In this document: one piece after another, positions 29,369-38,604 of the stretch
How positions within the stretch are numbered: the first letter of the stretch is position 1
Layout of the letters: the number at the start of each line of letters is the position of its first letter
NCBI RefSeq assembly: GCF_000184705.1
Contig: NC_014831.1
Coordinates: 2,108,001 to 2,172,000 of the forward strand
Reading direction: 5' to 3'
DNA: 64,000 nt
Source of the DNA: Thermaerobacter marianensis DSM 12885
GTDB taxonomy: Bacteria > Bacillota > Sulfobacillia > Thermaerobacterales > Thermaerobacteraceae
Translations under genes and position numbers: made by a program
Notes under the pieces: generated by a model
Database searches by the model: none
The model's input: the letters and a program-made list of their open reading frames with translations, nothing else
What the model was told of the DNA's origin: nothing

Positions 29369-30361
29369 TCACGACCGGGACGGTGCCAGCAAGGCCTCGG
29401 CGCCCCGCTCCCCTACGGCGACCGGCGGCCACGCGCTGAGGTCGAACGGGTAATCGGACCCCGGCACCACACGGTCCTCTCCCACCAGCGCCACGAGAAA
29501 GCGCAAGGCCTTCGGGTTCCACAGGACCGAATCGAACCAGAAGCGGCGCAAGTACTCCTGCGGCGGCGCTGCCAGCGCGGCCGCCACCGCGGGCCACCGC
29601 TCATATCCGCTGTCCAGCCGGCCGATCTGGTAAGGGAGGAACCCTCCCCCGTGGGCCAGGAGGACCCGCACACGGGGGTAGCGGTCCAGGAGCCCGCCCA
29701 GGAGGATGTCCGCCGCCGCCACCGTGGTTTCCCAGGGCACGCCGATGAGATTGGGCATCCTGGGGCGGCGCAGGCGCGGGTCCCGGCTGAGGAGCGGGTG
29801 CAGGAAGACGATGGCCTCCAGCCGGTCGGCCTCCTCCCAGAAGGGCCGGAAGGCGTCGTCGGTCAAGAGGCGCTCACCGCACCCCGGCCCCACGATGGCC
29901 CCGCGCAGGCCCAGCCCCACGGCCCTCCGCAGCTCGGCCGCCGCCGCCTCGGGGTCGTTCAGGGGTACCGTCGCCAGCGCCGACAGTCGGGCGGGGTTCT
30001 GCCGGGCCCACGCCGCCAACGCATTGTTGTAGAGGGTAGCGAGCTCCGCTGTCAGCGCCGCTGGCGCCTCATACAGGAACAGCTGGGGAACCGGCGAGAC
30101 CAGAATATGCGACACTCCCGCCGACTGCTGGTCCTCCAGGAACCGGCCCGGGTCCGTGAAGGCGGGCTTGAGCTCGAAGGTCCACCTACCGCCCACGGTA
30201 AGGAATTCCGCCCCCGCCGGTCCGGCCCGTTCCCAGCGGGCGTCCACCTCGGCGGCGTGCTCGCGCAGCCACGTCAGTACCACCGGCGGGATGAAATGGG
30301 CGTGCAGGTCGTGCAGTGGGAACACCCCCTCGCGCGGCCTTCCGCAGGAACGCCTAGGCAC
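29369..30361 (-). CDS. Amidohydrolase-2 family decarboxylase (ACMSD-like)
   Basis: A metal-dependent (beta/alpha)8 enzyme of the ACMSD / gamma-resorcylate decarboxylase family. HDLHAHFIPP supplies the HxH metal motif, FLHPLL and LLAHGGGFLPYQIGR the further histidines, and GSDYPFDL the catalytic Asp. Such enzymes decarboxylate ring-cleavage semialdehydes; in the known protocatechuate 2,3-cleavage pathway, an enzyme of this family (PraH) turns 5-carboxy-2-hydroxymuconate semialdehyde into 2-hydroxymuconate semialdehyde, which would fit here. GTG at 30361 overlaps the livF end by eight bases and lacks a clear ribosome binding site; a GTG opening VFPLHDLH is an alternative. Confidence 0.8.
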   Translation of the reverse strand: MPRRSCGRPREGVFPLHDLHAHFIPPVVLTWLREHAAEVDARWERAGPAGAEFLTVGGRWTFELKPAFTDPGRFLEDQQSAGVSHILVSPVPQLFLYEAPAALTAELATLYNNALAAWARQNPARLSALATVPLNDPEAAAAELRRAVGLGLRGAIVGPGCGERLLTDDAFRPFWEEADRLEAIVFLHPLLSRDPRLRRPRMPNLIGVPWETTVAAADILLGGLLDRYPRVRVLLAHGGGFLPYQIGRLDSGYERWPAVAAALAAPPQEYLRRFWFDSVLWNPKALRFLVALVGEDRVVPGSDYPFDLSAWPPVAVGERGAEALLAPSRS

Positions 30362-31076
30362 TCGCCCCGAGGAAACGGACTTGGGTGGCCTGGTCCCGGG
30401 CCAGTTCCCCGGGCAGGCCCTGATACACCACGCGCCCGTCGTCGATGATGTAGACGTAATCCGCCACGGAGAGGGCCACCTCCAGGTTTTGCTCGACGAG
30501 GAGGATGGCCAGGCCGGACTTCTTCAACGTCGTAAGCACCCCGGCCACCCTCTCCACCATGATGGGGGCCAGGCCTTCCGACGGCTCATCGCAAAGAAGG
30601 AGCTCCGGCTGGGTCATGAGGGCGCGGGCAATGGCTAGCATTTGTTGCTCGCCACCGCTTAGACGGGTTCCCCCGATGCGGTCCCGTTGCCGGAGGACGG
30701 GGAAGATCTCGTAGATGCGCTTGAGGGTCCAGCCGCCCCCCGTCGCCCCCTCCTCCCCCGTTTGGCGCTGCCGGGCCGCGATGAGGAGATTCTCCCTTAC
30801 CGTCAGGGAAGGGAAGATGCGGCGCCCCTGGGGCACGAGGGCGATTCCGCGGCGGGAGATCTGATGGGGTTGCAGGCGGTGGATGGGCTCGCCGCGCCAG
30901 GTGATCTCCCCCCGCTGGATGGGAAGAAGACCCATGATGGCGCGCAAGGCTGTCGTCTTGCCGGCGCCGTTCCGCCCCAGGAGAGCTACCACCTGCCGCT
31001 CCCGCACCTCCAGGGAGAGACCTTTCAAGACCAGCCCTTCGCTGTAACCCGCGTACACGTCCACGAGCCTAAGCAT
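30354..31076 (-). CDS. livF: Liv-type ABC importer ATPase LivF
   Basis: Second ATPase of a branched-chain amino acid type (HAAT) importer. Walker A GRNGAGKTT, signature LSGGEQQML, Walker B LLLCDEPSEGL and the H-loop region LLVEQNLEVAL are intact, and the C-terminal end YQGLPGELARD is typical of LivF. 240 residues. It follows livG with an eight-base overlap. Located in an aromatic degradation operon, the transporter more likely imports an aromatic acid or phenol-derived compound than leucine; that is inference. Confidence 0.92.
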   Translation of the reverse strand: MLRLVDVYAGYSEGLVLKGLSLEVRERQVVALLGRNGAGKTTALRAIMGLLPIQRGEITWRGEPIHRLQPHQISRRGIALVPQGRRIFPSLTVRENLLIAARQRQTGEEGATGGGWTLKRIYEIFPVLRQRDRIGGTRLSGGEQQMLAIARALMTQPELLLCDEPSEGLAPIMVERVAGVLTTLKKSGLAILLVEQNLEVALSVADYVYIIDDGRVVYQGLPGELARDQATQVRFLGASA

Positions 31077-31824
31077 GACTCGTCGTCACCGACCCCAGAT
31101 AGGCGGCCTGGATGGCCGGGTTGTCCCGGATCTCCTCTGGTGTTCCCTCGGCCAGCAGTTGACCGTGATGCAACACCGTGATGCGGTCGGCCACCGAGAA
31201 CACCGCTTTCATGTTGTGGTCGATGAAGACCACGGTTACGTCCCGGGGAATGCGGCCCAGACGCTCCGCGATCTCCTCCAGGTCGGAAGCCGCCAGCCCG
31301 GCGGTGGGTTCATCCATCAAGAGCACCCGCGGCCGGGCCACAAAGGCAAGGGCTAGCTCGAGGCGGCGCTGGAGCCCATAGGGAAGGTGGCGGACCTGCT
31401 GCCGGGCGCAATCCGCCAGTCCCCACTCCTGCAGCACAGCCAGCGCCCGCTCCAGTGTGGCACGATCGCGGTGGACGAGGGTCCCCATGCCCAGGAGCCG
31501 GTGCCGCCCTTGTAGGAGAACCAGTAGGACGTTCTCCAGGACCGTGAGCTCGAAGAAGGCCGAGGTCTGCTGGAAGGTACGGATTAGTCCGCGGCGGGCC
31601 CGCCGGTAAGCAGGAAGCCGGGTCATCTCCTCGCCGAAGAAGAAAATGCGCCCGGCCGTCGGCGCCAGCTCCCCGGCGACGATGCGAAAGAGGGTAGTCT
31701 TCCCCGCTCCGTTGGGCCCGATGATGGCGCGCCGCTCGCCCTGCCGCACCGTGAGGCTCACGTTCTCCAGGATGCGCACGCCGGCCACGGCCTTGCTGAC
31801 ACCCTCGACGCGCAGCGCCTCCAT
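31069..31824 (-). CDS. livG: Liv-type ABC importer ATPase LivG
   Basis: First ATPase of the importer. Walker A GPNGAGKTTLFRIVAGEL, LivG-typical RTFQQTSAFFELTVLENV, a signature region LPYGLQRRLELALA (LSGGQ replaced by LPYGL, common in LivG), Walker B VLLMDEPTAGL and H-loop FIDHNMKAVF. 251 residues. The ATG at 31824 overlaps the livM stop (TAATG) and has GGAGGAGG upstream, so livM and livG are coupled. Confidence 0.92.
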   Translation of the reverse strand: MEALRVEGVSKAVAGVRILENVSLTVRQGERRAIIGPNGAGKTTLFRIVAGELAPTAGRIFFFGEEMTRLPAYRRARRGLIRTFQQTSAFFELTVLENVLLVLLQGRHRLLGMGTLVHRDRATLERALAVLQEWGLADCARQQVRHLPYGLQRRLELALAFVARPRVLLMDEPTAGLAASDLEEIAERLGRIPRDVTVVFIDHNMKAVFSVADRITVLHHGQLLAEGTPEEIRDNPAIQAAYLGSVTTSHA

Positions 31825-32873
31825 TAGTCGGACCTCCTCCGCAGGAAAGCCGGCACGGCCTGGCTTCCGGCCCAGACGCGGTCCAGGGAGGCCGCCCGCC
31901 CCGCCGGCCAGCGCAGCTTCCGCACCAGGCCGGCAAGCCCGTGCGGAGCGAACAATACGGTCAGGACGAAGGTCAGACCGAGGATGGCCAGCCAACGATC
32001 CGTGAAGGAACTGACCACGTACTTGAGCACCAGGACCAGCGCCGCCCCCAACGCGGGCCCCCACAGGGTGCCTGCCCCGCCCAGGATGACCATCACCATG
32101 GCCTCGCCCGAAAGCGCCCAGCTCAGGTTGTGCGGGCTGACGTAGCCTGCATAGTACGCGTACAGGGTACCGGCGAGGCCTGCGTAGCCGGCCGCGATCA
32201 CGTAGATGGCGTATTTGTACAGCCAGGTGTGGTAGCCGAGGCTCTCCAGCCGCAGCTCGTTGTCCCGGATGCCGCGCAGCGTCAGCCCGAAGGGAGACGT
32301 TACCAGCCAGGCCATGCTGAGGGCCGCCACCCCCGTGCACACGAGGGTGAAGTAGTAGAAGGCCACGTTGTCCCACAGGATGCCGCCCAGCAGCGGCAAC
32401 TCCGGCCGTGGGAGCCCCGGGAGCCCATCATCGCCCCCTGTGACAGGCCGCCACAGCCAGACCATGCCGTACAGCAACTGGCCGAGGGCCAGGGTGAGCA
32501 TCAGGAAATAGGCTCCGGATGCCCGTAACACCACCGGTGCGAACAGAGCTGCCAGCAGCACCCCCGCCAGGATACCCGCCACCAGCCCGGGCCAGGATGT
32601 GAGCCCTAGATGGCGGGCCAGTAGCCCGGCCGCGTACCCGCCTGCCCCGAAGAAGGCGGCGTGCCCGAGGGAAACGAGACCTGCATGACCGATCAGCAGG
32701 TCCAGGCTCATGGCGAAGACCCCGAAGACGAGCATCTCGGTCAGCAGGCCGAGACCGTACTCCCCGATGATCGCCGGTGCCAGCAACAGGAACGCCGCCA
32801 GCGCCGCCAGCACCCCCAGTTGCACCCGGCTCCTTTTTGCCGTCAGGTCTTCCTTGAGGATCACCATCACCAC
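31824..32873 (-). CDS. livM: Liv-type ABC importer permease LivM
   Basis: Integral membrane permease with about eight to ten hydrophobic segments. Family landmarks: SLDLLIGHAGLVSLGHAAFFGAGGY, SPFGLTLRGIRDNE (the EAA-like coupling loop) and LGGAGTLWGPALGAA. 349 residues. It starts GTG nine bases after the livH stop. The short basic C-terminus is normal. Confidence 0.92.
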   Translation of the reverse strand: MVMVILKEDLTAKRSRVQLGVLAALAAFLLLAPAIIGEYGLGLLTEMLVFGVFAMSLDLLIGHAGLVSLGHAAFFGAGGYAAGLLARHLGLTSWPGLVAGILAGVLLAALFAPVVLRASGAYFLMLTLALGQLLYGMVWLWRPVTGGDDGLPGLPRPELPLLGGILWDNVAFYYFTLVCTGVAALSMAWLVTSPFGLTLRGIRDNELRLESLGYHTWLYKYAIYVIAAGYAGLAGTLYAYYAGYVSPHNLSWALSGEAMVMVILGGAGTLWGPALGAALVLVLKYVVSSFTDRWLAILGLTFVLTVLFAPHGLAGLVRKLRWPAGRAASLDRVWAGSQAVPAFLRRRSD

Positions 32874-32882
32874 CCTGCCCGA

Positions 32883-33749
32883 TCAGCGGGCGGCCCGGCC
32901 TAGCAGTCCCTCCGGCCGCACGATGAGAATGCCCGCCATGATGGCGTACAGCACGATCAACGACGCCTCCGGCCACAGTTGCCGGACCAAGCTGTCCAGT
33001 ACCCCCAGCACCAGGCTGCCGAGGATCGCCCCCGAGACGGACCCCAGGCCTCCCAACACCACGACCACCAGTGCCAGGATCAGCATCTCGAAGTCGGTGC
33101 CGGGGGCCACGCCCGTCACGGGCGCCCCGAGGACCCCGCCGAGCCCGGAAAGGAAAGCCCCCAGGGCAAAGACCACGGCGAAGACCCGGGAGGTATTGAT
33201 GCCGAGGGAGGCCAGGGTTTCCAGGTCGTCCACGCCCGCCCGGACGTAGGCACCCACCCGGGTGCGTTCCAGCAACACCCAGACGATCGCCGCCAGGACC
33301 GCGCCCGCCGCCAGCAGGCCGAGGCGGTAGGCTGGGATCGTGGCACCTGCCACGGTGACCGAACCCGCCAGCATAGGGGGCGGCGGCAGGGCCTGGGGCT
33401 CGGCACCCCAGATCCAGCGGGCCACGTCCTGGAAGAGGTAGGCCAGGCCCAGCGTCAGTAAGACCTGCTCGAGCAGTCGCCCGTGCAGGTGCCGCAACAG
33501 CCCCCGTTCCATCACCGTGCCCAGTACGGCCACCACCAGCCCGCCGCCCAGTAGGGCGAGCCAGAAGTTGCCCGTGGCCCGGCTGATGGAAATACCCACG
33601 TAGGCACCGAGCATGTAGAAGGAGCCGGTGGCCAGGTTGACCAGGCGCATCATGCCGAAGATGACGGACAACCCGACGGCCACCAGGAACAGCAGGCACC
33701 CGTAGGAGATGCCGATGACCAGGCTCGGTACTAGCTCCGAGAGGCCCAA
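32883..33749 (-). CDS. livH: Liv-type ABC importer permease LivH
   Basis: Integral membrane permease partner of LivM, with about eight hydrophobic segments. Landmarks: GISYGCLLFLVAVGLSVIFGMMRLVNLATGSFYMLGAY at the start and LGGLGSVSGAILGSLVLGV near the end (quoted in part). 288 residues. The start is TTG at 33749 with GGGGGAG five bases upstream. Located between the binding protein and livM. Confidence 0.9.
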   Translation of the reverse strand: MGLSELVPSLVIGISYGCLLFLVAVGLSVIFGMMRLVNLATGSFYMLGAYVGISISRATGNFWLALLGGGLVVAVLGTVMERGLLRHLHGRLLEQVLLTLGLAYLFQDVARWIWGAEPQALPPPPMLAGSVTVAGATIPAYRLGLLAAGAVLAAIVWVLLERTRVGAYVRAGVDDLETLASLGINTSRVFAVVFALGAFLSGLGGVLGAPVTGVAPGTDFEMLILALVVVVLGGLGSVSGAILGSLVLGVLDSLVRQLWPEASLIVLYAIMAGILIVRPEGLLGRAAR

Positions 33750-33826
33750 GCTTGCTCCCCCACGTTCCTACGGGCCGACAGGGCCCGGGCAAGCCCGCTC
33801 CCGCCCGGCCCCGCCTCACCCGCGCT

Positions 33827-35056
33827 TCAGAAGTCGTCGCTTACATCCGGGAACTGGTCGATGACGACGTTGCCCAGTGTGCCGTCCGGCAGCTTTTCCA
33901 CCCGCCGGATGTACACGGTGAAGACGACGTTCTGGGATTCGGGGTCGAACCGGAAGGGACCCGCCGGGCCGACGAACTCCACCTTCTTCAACGCAGCCAG
34001 GAAGGCGTCGGTATCCTCCACGTTGCCGTTGACCGCCTTGATGGCCTCGGCGATGACCCGCGCCGTTAGATAGCCCTGGTAGGCGAATTGATTGGGCACG
34101 GTGTCGTACTTCTCCCGATAGGCCTTGACGAACGCCTCGTTCTCCTGCGTTTCGATGAGCGGGCTGTAATGGAGCGAGGTCACGACGCCAAGGGCCGCGT
34201 CTCCGATTTCCTCGAGGTACGCCTCATCCACCATATCGCCCGCCCCGATGAGCGGTACCTTCTCCTTCAGCCCGGAGAGGGCATACTGCTGGACGAAGCG
34301 GATGGCGTCCGTACCCGCGAAGAAGGCCCACACGGCGTCCGCCGACGTCTGCTGCAGCCGCTGCAGGTACGGCGCGAAGTCATTGGTTCCCAGCGGCGGG
34401 TAGACCTCATTGACCACCTGGCCGCCGGCCTTCGTGAAGTACTGCTTGAAAGCCTCGGCCTTCTCGTGCCCGGCGCTGTAGTCGGGCGCGATCACGGCCA
34501 CCTTCCGGTAGCCCAGCTTCTCGTAGGCATAGGTGCCCATGACGGACTCATACTGGCCGTTGGCGAACGAGGTGCGGAAGATGAAGGGGCTGCGGCGGTT
34601 GGGATCCCGCGTCAAGGATGCGGCCCCCGCGTTGGCGATGACCAGCGGGATGCGCTGGTTGTGAACGTAGTCGCGGATGGCGTCCGCCACGCCGCTGTGT
34701 ACGATGCCGGCCAGCAGGTGCACCTTGTCCCGCTCCACCAGCTGCCTCGCCTTGGGCAGGCCCTGCTGCGGGTTACCCTGGTCGTCCTCCTTCTTCAGTT
34801 CCACCTTGCGGCCGGCCACCTCGTAGCCGATCTCTTCGAAATACAGCTCCATGCCCCGCGTGATGTTCTCGCCCAGGCTGGTGTAGACGCCGGAATAGGG
34901 CAGCAGGACCCCGATGCGGATAGGCCCCGAGGGCTGTCCGCCGCCACCACCCCCGGCGGTACCGGCGGGAGCCTGTCCACCGCACGCGACCAGGAAGAAG
35001 GAACCGGCCGTCAGCAACCCCACGACGGGGTGCAGGATCCGCCGCATCGCGCTCAC
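33827..35056 (-). CDS. livK: Liv-type substrate-binding lipoprotein
   Basis: Periplasmic-binding-protein type I lipoprotein feeding the LivHMGF importer. A lipoprotein signal peptide ends in the lipobox FLVAC, so the mature protein is anchored outside the membrane by Cys, followed by a Gly-rich spacer. The mature domain begins IRIGVLLPYSGVYTSLGE and keeps the family's ligand-pocket order. The GTG at 35056 is chosen for GGAGGAAAGG upstream; an ATG three codons on is possible. It lies directly after the ring-cleavage dioxygenase, which supports an aromatic ligand. Confidence 0.9.
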   Translation of the reverse strand: MSAMRRILHPVVGLLTAGSFFLVACGGQAPAGTAGGGGGGQPSGPIRIGVLLPYSGVYTSLGENITRGMELYFEEIGYEVAGRKVELKKEDDQGNPQQGLPKARQLVERDKVHLLAGIVHSGVADAIRDYVHNQRIPLVIANAGAASLTRDPNRRSPFIFRTSFANGQYESVMGTYAYEKLGYRKVAVIAPDYSAGHEKAEAFKQYFTKAGGQVVNEVYPPLGTNDFAPYLQRLQQTSADAVWAFFAGTDAIRFVQQYALSGLKEKVPLIGAGDMVDEAYLEEIGDAALGVVTSLHYSPLIETQENEAFVKAYREKYDTVPNQFAYQGYLTARVIAEAIKAVNGNVEDTDAFLAALKKVEFVGPAGPFRFDPESQNVVFTVYIRRVEKLPDGTLGNVVIDQFPDVSDDF

Positions 35057-35086
35057 GTTCCTTTCCTCCCCTTCTCCAGGCATCCT

Positions 35087-36094
35087 TCAGTCGCCAGCCA
35101 CCCGCCGCTCGGGAGCCGTCGCCGGTTCCGCCTGCACGTCGGGCGTGCCGTAGGTGTAGAAGGTCGGTGGCAGGTTGGGCCCGAACCAGATGCTGCTCTT
35201 CTCCAGGTCCGCCTCGTTGGCCACATCCCACACCACGGTCTGCCAATCGGGGTCGAAGATCAGGTATCCGGTGTCACCGAACAGCTCGACGCGGTTACCC
35301 CCGGGCTCGAAGACGTAGAGGAAATATGCTTGCGTCGTCCCGTGCTTGCCCGGTCCCGCCTCGATGCGGACGCCGTGATCGCAGCAGAGCTCCGCCAGGT
35401 CAAAAAGGTGTTGCGGGAAACCGTACCAGTAGGCCACGTGGTGGAACCGGCCCCCTACCCCCGTCGCGTCCCGCATGAAGGCGATCTCGTGGACGAGGGG
35501 GGAGACGCTGAGCCACGCCCCGACTTCCCGCCTCTCGCGACCGATCTTGACCTCCCGGACGTGGAAGCCGAGGTGATCCACCAGGAACTGCTTGTGCACC
35601 TCTACTTCGGACACCATCAGGTTGACGTGGTCGATGCGGCGGACGGGAACGCCCCGCAAGGGCCGCTTCTGCGGGCGGTTACGGAGGAGACTGCGCTGCT
35701 CGGGAGGCGCCTCATAGTACCCGACCTCCCACAGCAGTTCCATCGCGTGCCCGTCGGGCGTTCGGAACCGGTAGGCGGGGCCGTGGCCGAGGTCCCCATC
35801 GGACCAACCGAGCCCGAAGCCCGCGGCCTCCAGGCGGGCGACCGCTTCCGAGAGCGCCTGGGGCGAGGAGGCCCGCCAGGCCACATGCCCCAATCCCGCT
35901 GCCGGCGCCTCGGTCACCTTGAGGGTATGGTGATAGAAGTCCTCGTACGCCCGCAGGTAAACGGACTGCCCCTCTCGGTCCGTCTCCGACATGCCCAGCA
36001 GCTCCTTGAAGAACCAGAGGGTTTCCTCCGGCCGTGGCGTCAGGATTTCCACGTGGGCCAGCTGGGCGACGTATGGGACCTTCCTCTCCGCCAC
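35087..36094 (-). CDS. Type I extradiol (catechol 2,3-type) dioxygenase
   Basis: Vicinal-oxygen-chelate dioxygenase opening a catechol next to its hydroxyls. Two tandem VOC modules; in the second, Fe ligands are His156 (IDHVNLMV), His218 or 219 (GRFHHVAYW) and Glu270 (GNRVELFG), and the extradiol signature [19 protein letters not shown] is intact with Tyr259. Product would be 2-hydroxymuconic semialdehyde or a carboxylated form, matching the plus-strand operon. Catechol, homoprotocatechuate and protocatechuate are all possible substrates. GTG at 36094 is chosen because GGGGG lies at the right distance; a GTG nine bases upstream is also in frame. Confidence 0.88.
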   Translation of the reverse strand: MAERKVPYVAQLAHVEILTPRPEETLWFFKELLGMSETDREGQSVYLRAYEDFYHHTLKVTEAPAAGLGHVAWRASSPQALSEAVARLEAAGFGLGWSDGDLGHGPAYRFRTPDGHAMELLWEVGYYEAPPEQRSLLRNRPQKRPLRGVPVRRIDHVNLMVSEVEVHKQFLVDHLGFHVREVKIGRERREVGAWLSVSPLVHEIAFMRDATGVGGRFHHVAYWYGFPQHLFDLAELCCDHGVRIEAGPGKHGTTQAYFLYVFEPGGNRVELFGDTGYLIFDPDWQTVVWDVANEADLEKSSIWFGPNLPPTFYTYGTPDVQAEPATAPERRVAGD

Positions 36095-36176
36095 CCGTAA
36101 CACCCCCAGCGAGCTGGATTTCCGGCCTCGCGGCCCGGCAACGGCTTCCGGGCCGTTCCTCGCCTGTCCCCGCTAC

Positions 36177-37709
36177 TCACCCATCCCAAGCCCAGGCGGG
36201 ATCCTTCCAACCGTCCAGGTCGTAGTCGGCCAGGCACTGGTCGACCAGCTCCTTGAACTGGTCCGTCAGCTGGCGCGCCCGCGCCCAGTTCAGCGTGTCC
36301 AGGTACTTCTGCTCGTGGTTGCCCGCATAGTTCAGCTCGTACAGGCCGTGCCGCCCGGCGAACTCCGAGTACACTGCGTCCCAGACGAGCTTGAACAACT
36401 TGATGCGTTCCTTGGCGGGCATTCCTGTGCCGCGCAGGTAGCGGTCCAGGATCGGCCGCAGGTCCGGATCCCGGAGATCCTTGTAGCTGGAGACGTTGAG
36501 GATCGGGCTACCGCCCAGAACCCGCTCGAAGATCTGCCGGATCCGGTCCCATGCGAAGTTGGTGTACACCCGGGCAGCCGCGGCGTACTCCAGCCGGGGC
36601 ACGACGCTGTCCCCGAGGCTCGGCTCGGGGTCGTGGGCCATGGCCGCCACCAGCGCCCAGAAGAGGTGGCGCATCGCTACAATCTCCCCGGCCAGCACCT
36701 GGTTGCCCCGGAAGTCCACCGTCCCGTTGCACTCAAGCCCCTTAAGCAGTAGCCCGGCCATGAACTCTGTCTTGATGGCCATGCGGATGGTGGCCTGGAA
36801 GTTGAAGCGGTTGAAGAAGCCGGAGTCGGCGTAGAAAGCTTTGAGCTTCTGGACGTCCCTGTAGATGAGCACGTCCTCCCACGGGATGAAGGCGTTGTCG
36901 AACACCAGGATGGCGTCGTTCTCGTCGAAGCGGCTGGACAGCGGGTAGTCGAAGGGGCTCTCGGCCTTGAGCTCGTAGGAGGCACGGGAGATGAGGACCT
37001 GCCCTGGCGTGTTCATCCTCGCGATGAACACCAGGGCGAAATCCTCGTCCTTGCCCTCCTGCAGGCGGGCGGCGCTGCCGCTGTTGGCGGCGACGAAGGT
37101 GGCGTGGGTGAGAGCCGAGGCTGTTGCAACTTGCTTCGCCCCGCTGACGTAAATGCCCCCATCGGTCTCTTTGACCACGTGCACGTACACGTCGCGGACC
37201 TCGTGGATCGGGCGGTGCCGGTCCACAGGCGGGTCCACGATGACGTGGTTGAGGAACAGAACGCGGGAGGCGGCCTCGTTGTACCAGCGCCGGGCGTTGT
37301 CCCCGAAGGGCTTGTAGTAGTCCGGATCGGCGCCGAGGGTGGCCATGAAGGATGCCTTGTACTCCGGCGTGCGGCCCATCCAGCCGTAATTCAGCCGCTG
37401 CCACAAGGCAATGGCGTCCCGCGCCTCGAGGAGATCCTGAGCGGAATAGGCGGGCGCGAAGAACTTGTGGGTGAGGTTCCCGTAACGGTCGACCTTGGTT
37501 AGGATGTCCTTGAAGCGCGGGTCGTGAAGGGCGTCGTACAGGCGCGCGATGGACCGGGCCGCGTTCCGGAACGCGGGATGGGTGGTAACGTCCCGGACCC
37601 ACTCCCCCCGGAAGTAGACCCGGCGCCCGTCCCGGAGGCTCTCCAGGTACTCGCTCCCCGTCATGGGCCGGCCCGTCGTGACACCCGCCCTGGGCTGCTC
37701 CACTGCCAA
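36177..37709 (-). CDS. HpaB-family FADH2-dependent aromatic monooxygenase
   Basis: Large component of a two-component flavin hydroxylase that adds an ortho hydroxyl to a phenolic ring (4-hydroxyphenylacetate 3-hydroxylase, phenol or 4-hydroxybenzoate-type hydroxylases). It opens with MTGSEYLESLRDGRRVYFRGEW and DVTTHPAFRN, and keeps the acyl-CoA-dehydrogenase-like core: NHVIVDPPVDR, VSGAKQVATASALTH, FIPWEDVLIYRD and ELNYAGNHEQ. 510 residues, standard. TTG at 37709 is used since AAAGGGGG stands about seven bases upstream. It needs FADH2 from the reductase encoded just before it. The lower pathway suggests phenol or a 4-hydroxybenzoate-like substrate. Confidence 0.9.
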   Translation of the reverse strand: MAVEQPRAGVTTGRPMTGSEYLESLRDGRRVYFRGEWVRDVTTHPAFRNAARSIARLYDALHDPRFKDILTKVDRYGNLTHKFFAPAYSAQDLLEARDAIALWQRLNYGWMGRTPEYKASFMATLGADPDYYKPFGDNARRWYNEAASRVLFLNHVIVDPPVDRHRPIHEVRDVYVHVVKETDGGIYVSGAKQVATASALTHATFVAANSGSAARLQEGKDEDFALVFIARMNTPGQVLISRASYELKAESPFDYPLSSRFDENDAILVFDNAFIPWEDVLIYRDVQKLKAFYADSGFFNRFNFQATIRMAIKTEFMAGLLLKGLECNGTVDFRGNQVLAGEIVAMRHLFWALVAAMAHDPEPSLGDSVVPRLEYAAAARVYTNFAWDRIRQIFERVLGGSPILNVSSYKDLRDPDLRPILDRYLRGTGMPAKERIKLFKLVWDAVYSEFAGRHGLYELNYAGNHEQKYLDTLNWARARQLTDQFKELVDQCLADYDLDGWKDPAWAWDG

Positions 37710-37749
37710 GGACGCATCCCCCTTTCTGCAGGTTCTGCTGCCGCGACTT

Positions 37750-38241
37750 TCACCGCACCTGCCGGGACAGGACCTCCTGCCCAACCTCCCCCAGCGGACC
37801 AAGAACGCCGGCGAAGAAGACCAGTGGCTCACCGTCGCCGTGGGAGAACGCCTCTACCCGGCCCAGGTAGAGGACGTGGTCGCCCCCGTTGTAGGCCTGC
37901 CACGGCGAGCACTCAAGGTAGGCCAGGCAGCCGGCCAGGCGGGGGGCCAGGCGCCCGTCCTCCCAGGGGATCTCAAGGCCCCCCTGCGGCCTGCCGGCGA
38001 AGTGCAGGGCCAGCTCGCGCTGGTGGGCCCCAAGGATGTTGACCGCAAACGACCGCTCGGCCAGCAACTCGCACGCCTTGGCCGACCGGGCGATGGAGAC
38101 CAGCACCAGCGGCGGTTCCAAGGAGACGGAGGTAAAGGAGTTGACTGTGATCCCATGCACACGGTCGCCATCCCGGCAGGTCACCACCGTGACCCCCGTG
38201 GTGAACCGGCCGAGACACTGGCGCAATGCCCGGGTGTCCAC
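37750..38241 (-). CDS. Flavin reductase component (HpaC type)
   Basis: Flavin reductase-like (FMN-binding split barrel) protein supplying reduced FAD to the monooxygenase. It opens with LRQCLGRFTTGVTVVTCRDGDRVHGITVNSFTSVSLEPPLVL (quoted in part), the family hallmark, and includes FAVNILGAHQRELALHFAG. 163 residues. GTG start with GGGAGGG upstream. First gene of a nine-gene minus-strand operon that runs to the amidohydrolase at 29369. Confidence 0.9.
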   Translation of the reverse strand: MDTRALRQCLGRFTTGVTVVTCRDGDRVHGITVNSFTSVSLEPPLVLVSIARSAKACELLAERSFAVNILGAHQRELALHFAGRPQGGLEIPWEDGRLAPRLAGCLAYLECSPWQAYNGGDHVLYLGRVEAFSHGDGEPLVFFAGVLGPLGEVGQEVLSRQVR

Positions 38242-38302
38242 CCGTTACCCTCCCGTTCCCGAGACGCCGCCAGGCCCTGGCGGGACCATCCCGGCGGAAT
38301 TC

Positions 38303-38345
38303 GGAACAAATGACGATAAGATTCCGCTTTGAATGAAACAAATGA
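38303..38345 (-). promoter_or_regulatory. Promoter with flanking direct repeats, upstream of the flavin reductase operon
   Basis: On the minus strand TTGTTT (38341-38336) and TATCGT (38318-38313) stand 17 bases apart, a moderate sigma-A pair, giving a leader of about 65 bases. On the plus strand GGAACAAATGA (38303-38313) and GAAACAAATGA (38335-38345) are direct repeats 32 bases apart, overlapping the -10 and -35 boxes. This placement suggests a repressor site; the IclR protein at 23361 is the obvious candidate but is unproven. Confidence 0.5.
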
Positions 38346-38604
38346 GGATAGACTGACATCCTCCGCAGCTTTCCATGGCTCTACGTTATGAAGGGATGCG
38401 ATGCGCAGGAATAGTCTTGTTCAGCAATTCCGAACATCGTTCGAGCAAGAAAGAATGTCCGCATAGCGGATCACGACCATATCCGTTCCTCATTTCCAGC
38501 AACAGGATCGGCCTACAGACCATCCGGCAAGGGAGTGTCGGTGCATCGAGTCCCGTTGCTCACCGGTGGACGGCGGCAGGAGGCCCACGGGGGTGCCTGG
38601 TACT
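38346..38604. other. AT-richer intergenic region
   Basis: No gene is supported between the promoter and the aldehyde dehydrogenase remnant. Base composition is lower in G+C than the surroundings. GAACATCGTTC (38432-38442) is a near-palindrome that resembles GAAACATCGTTC in front of the IclR gene. Confidence 0.4.
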
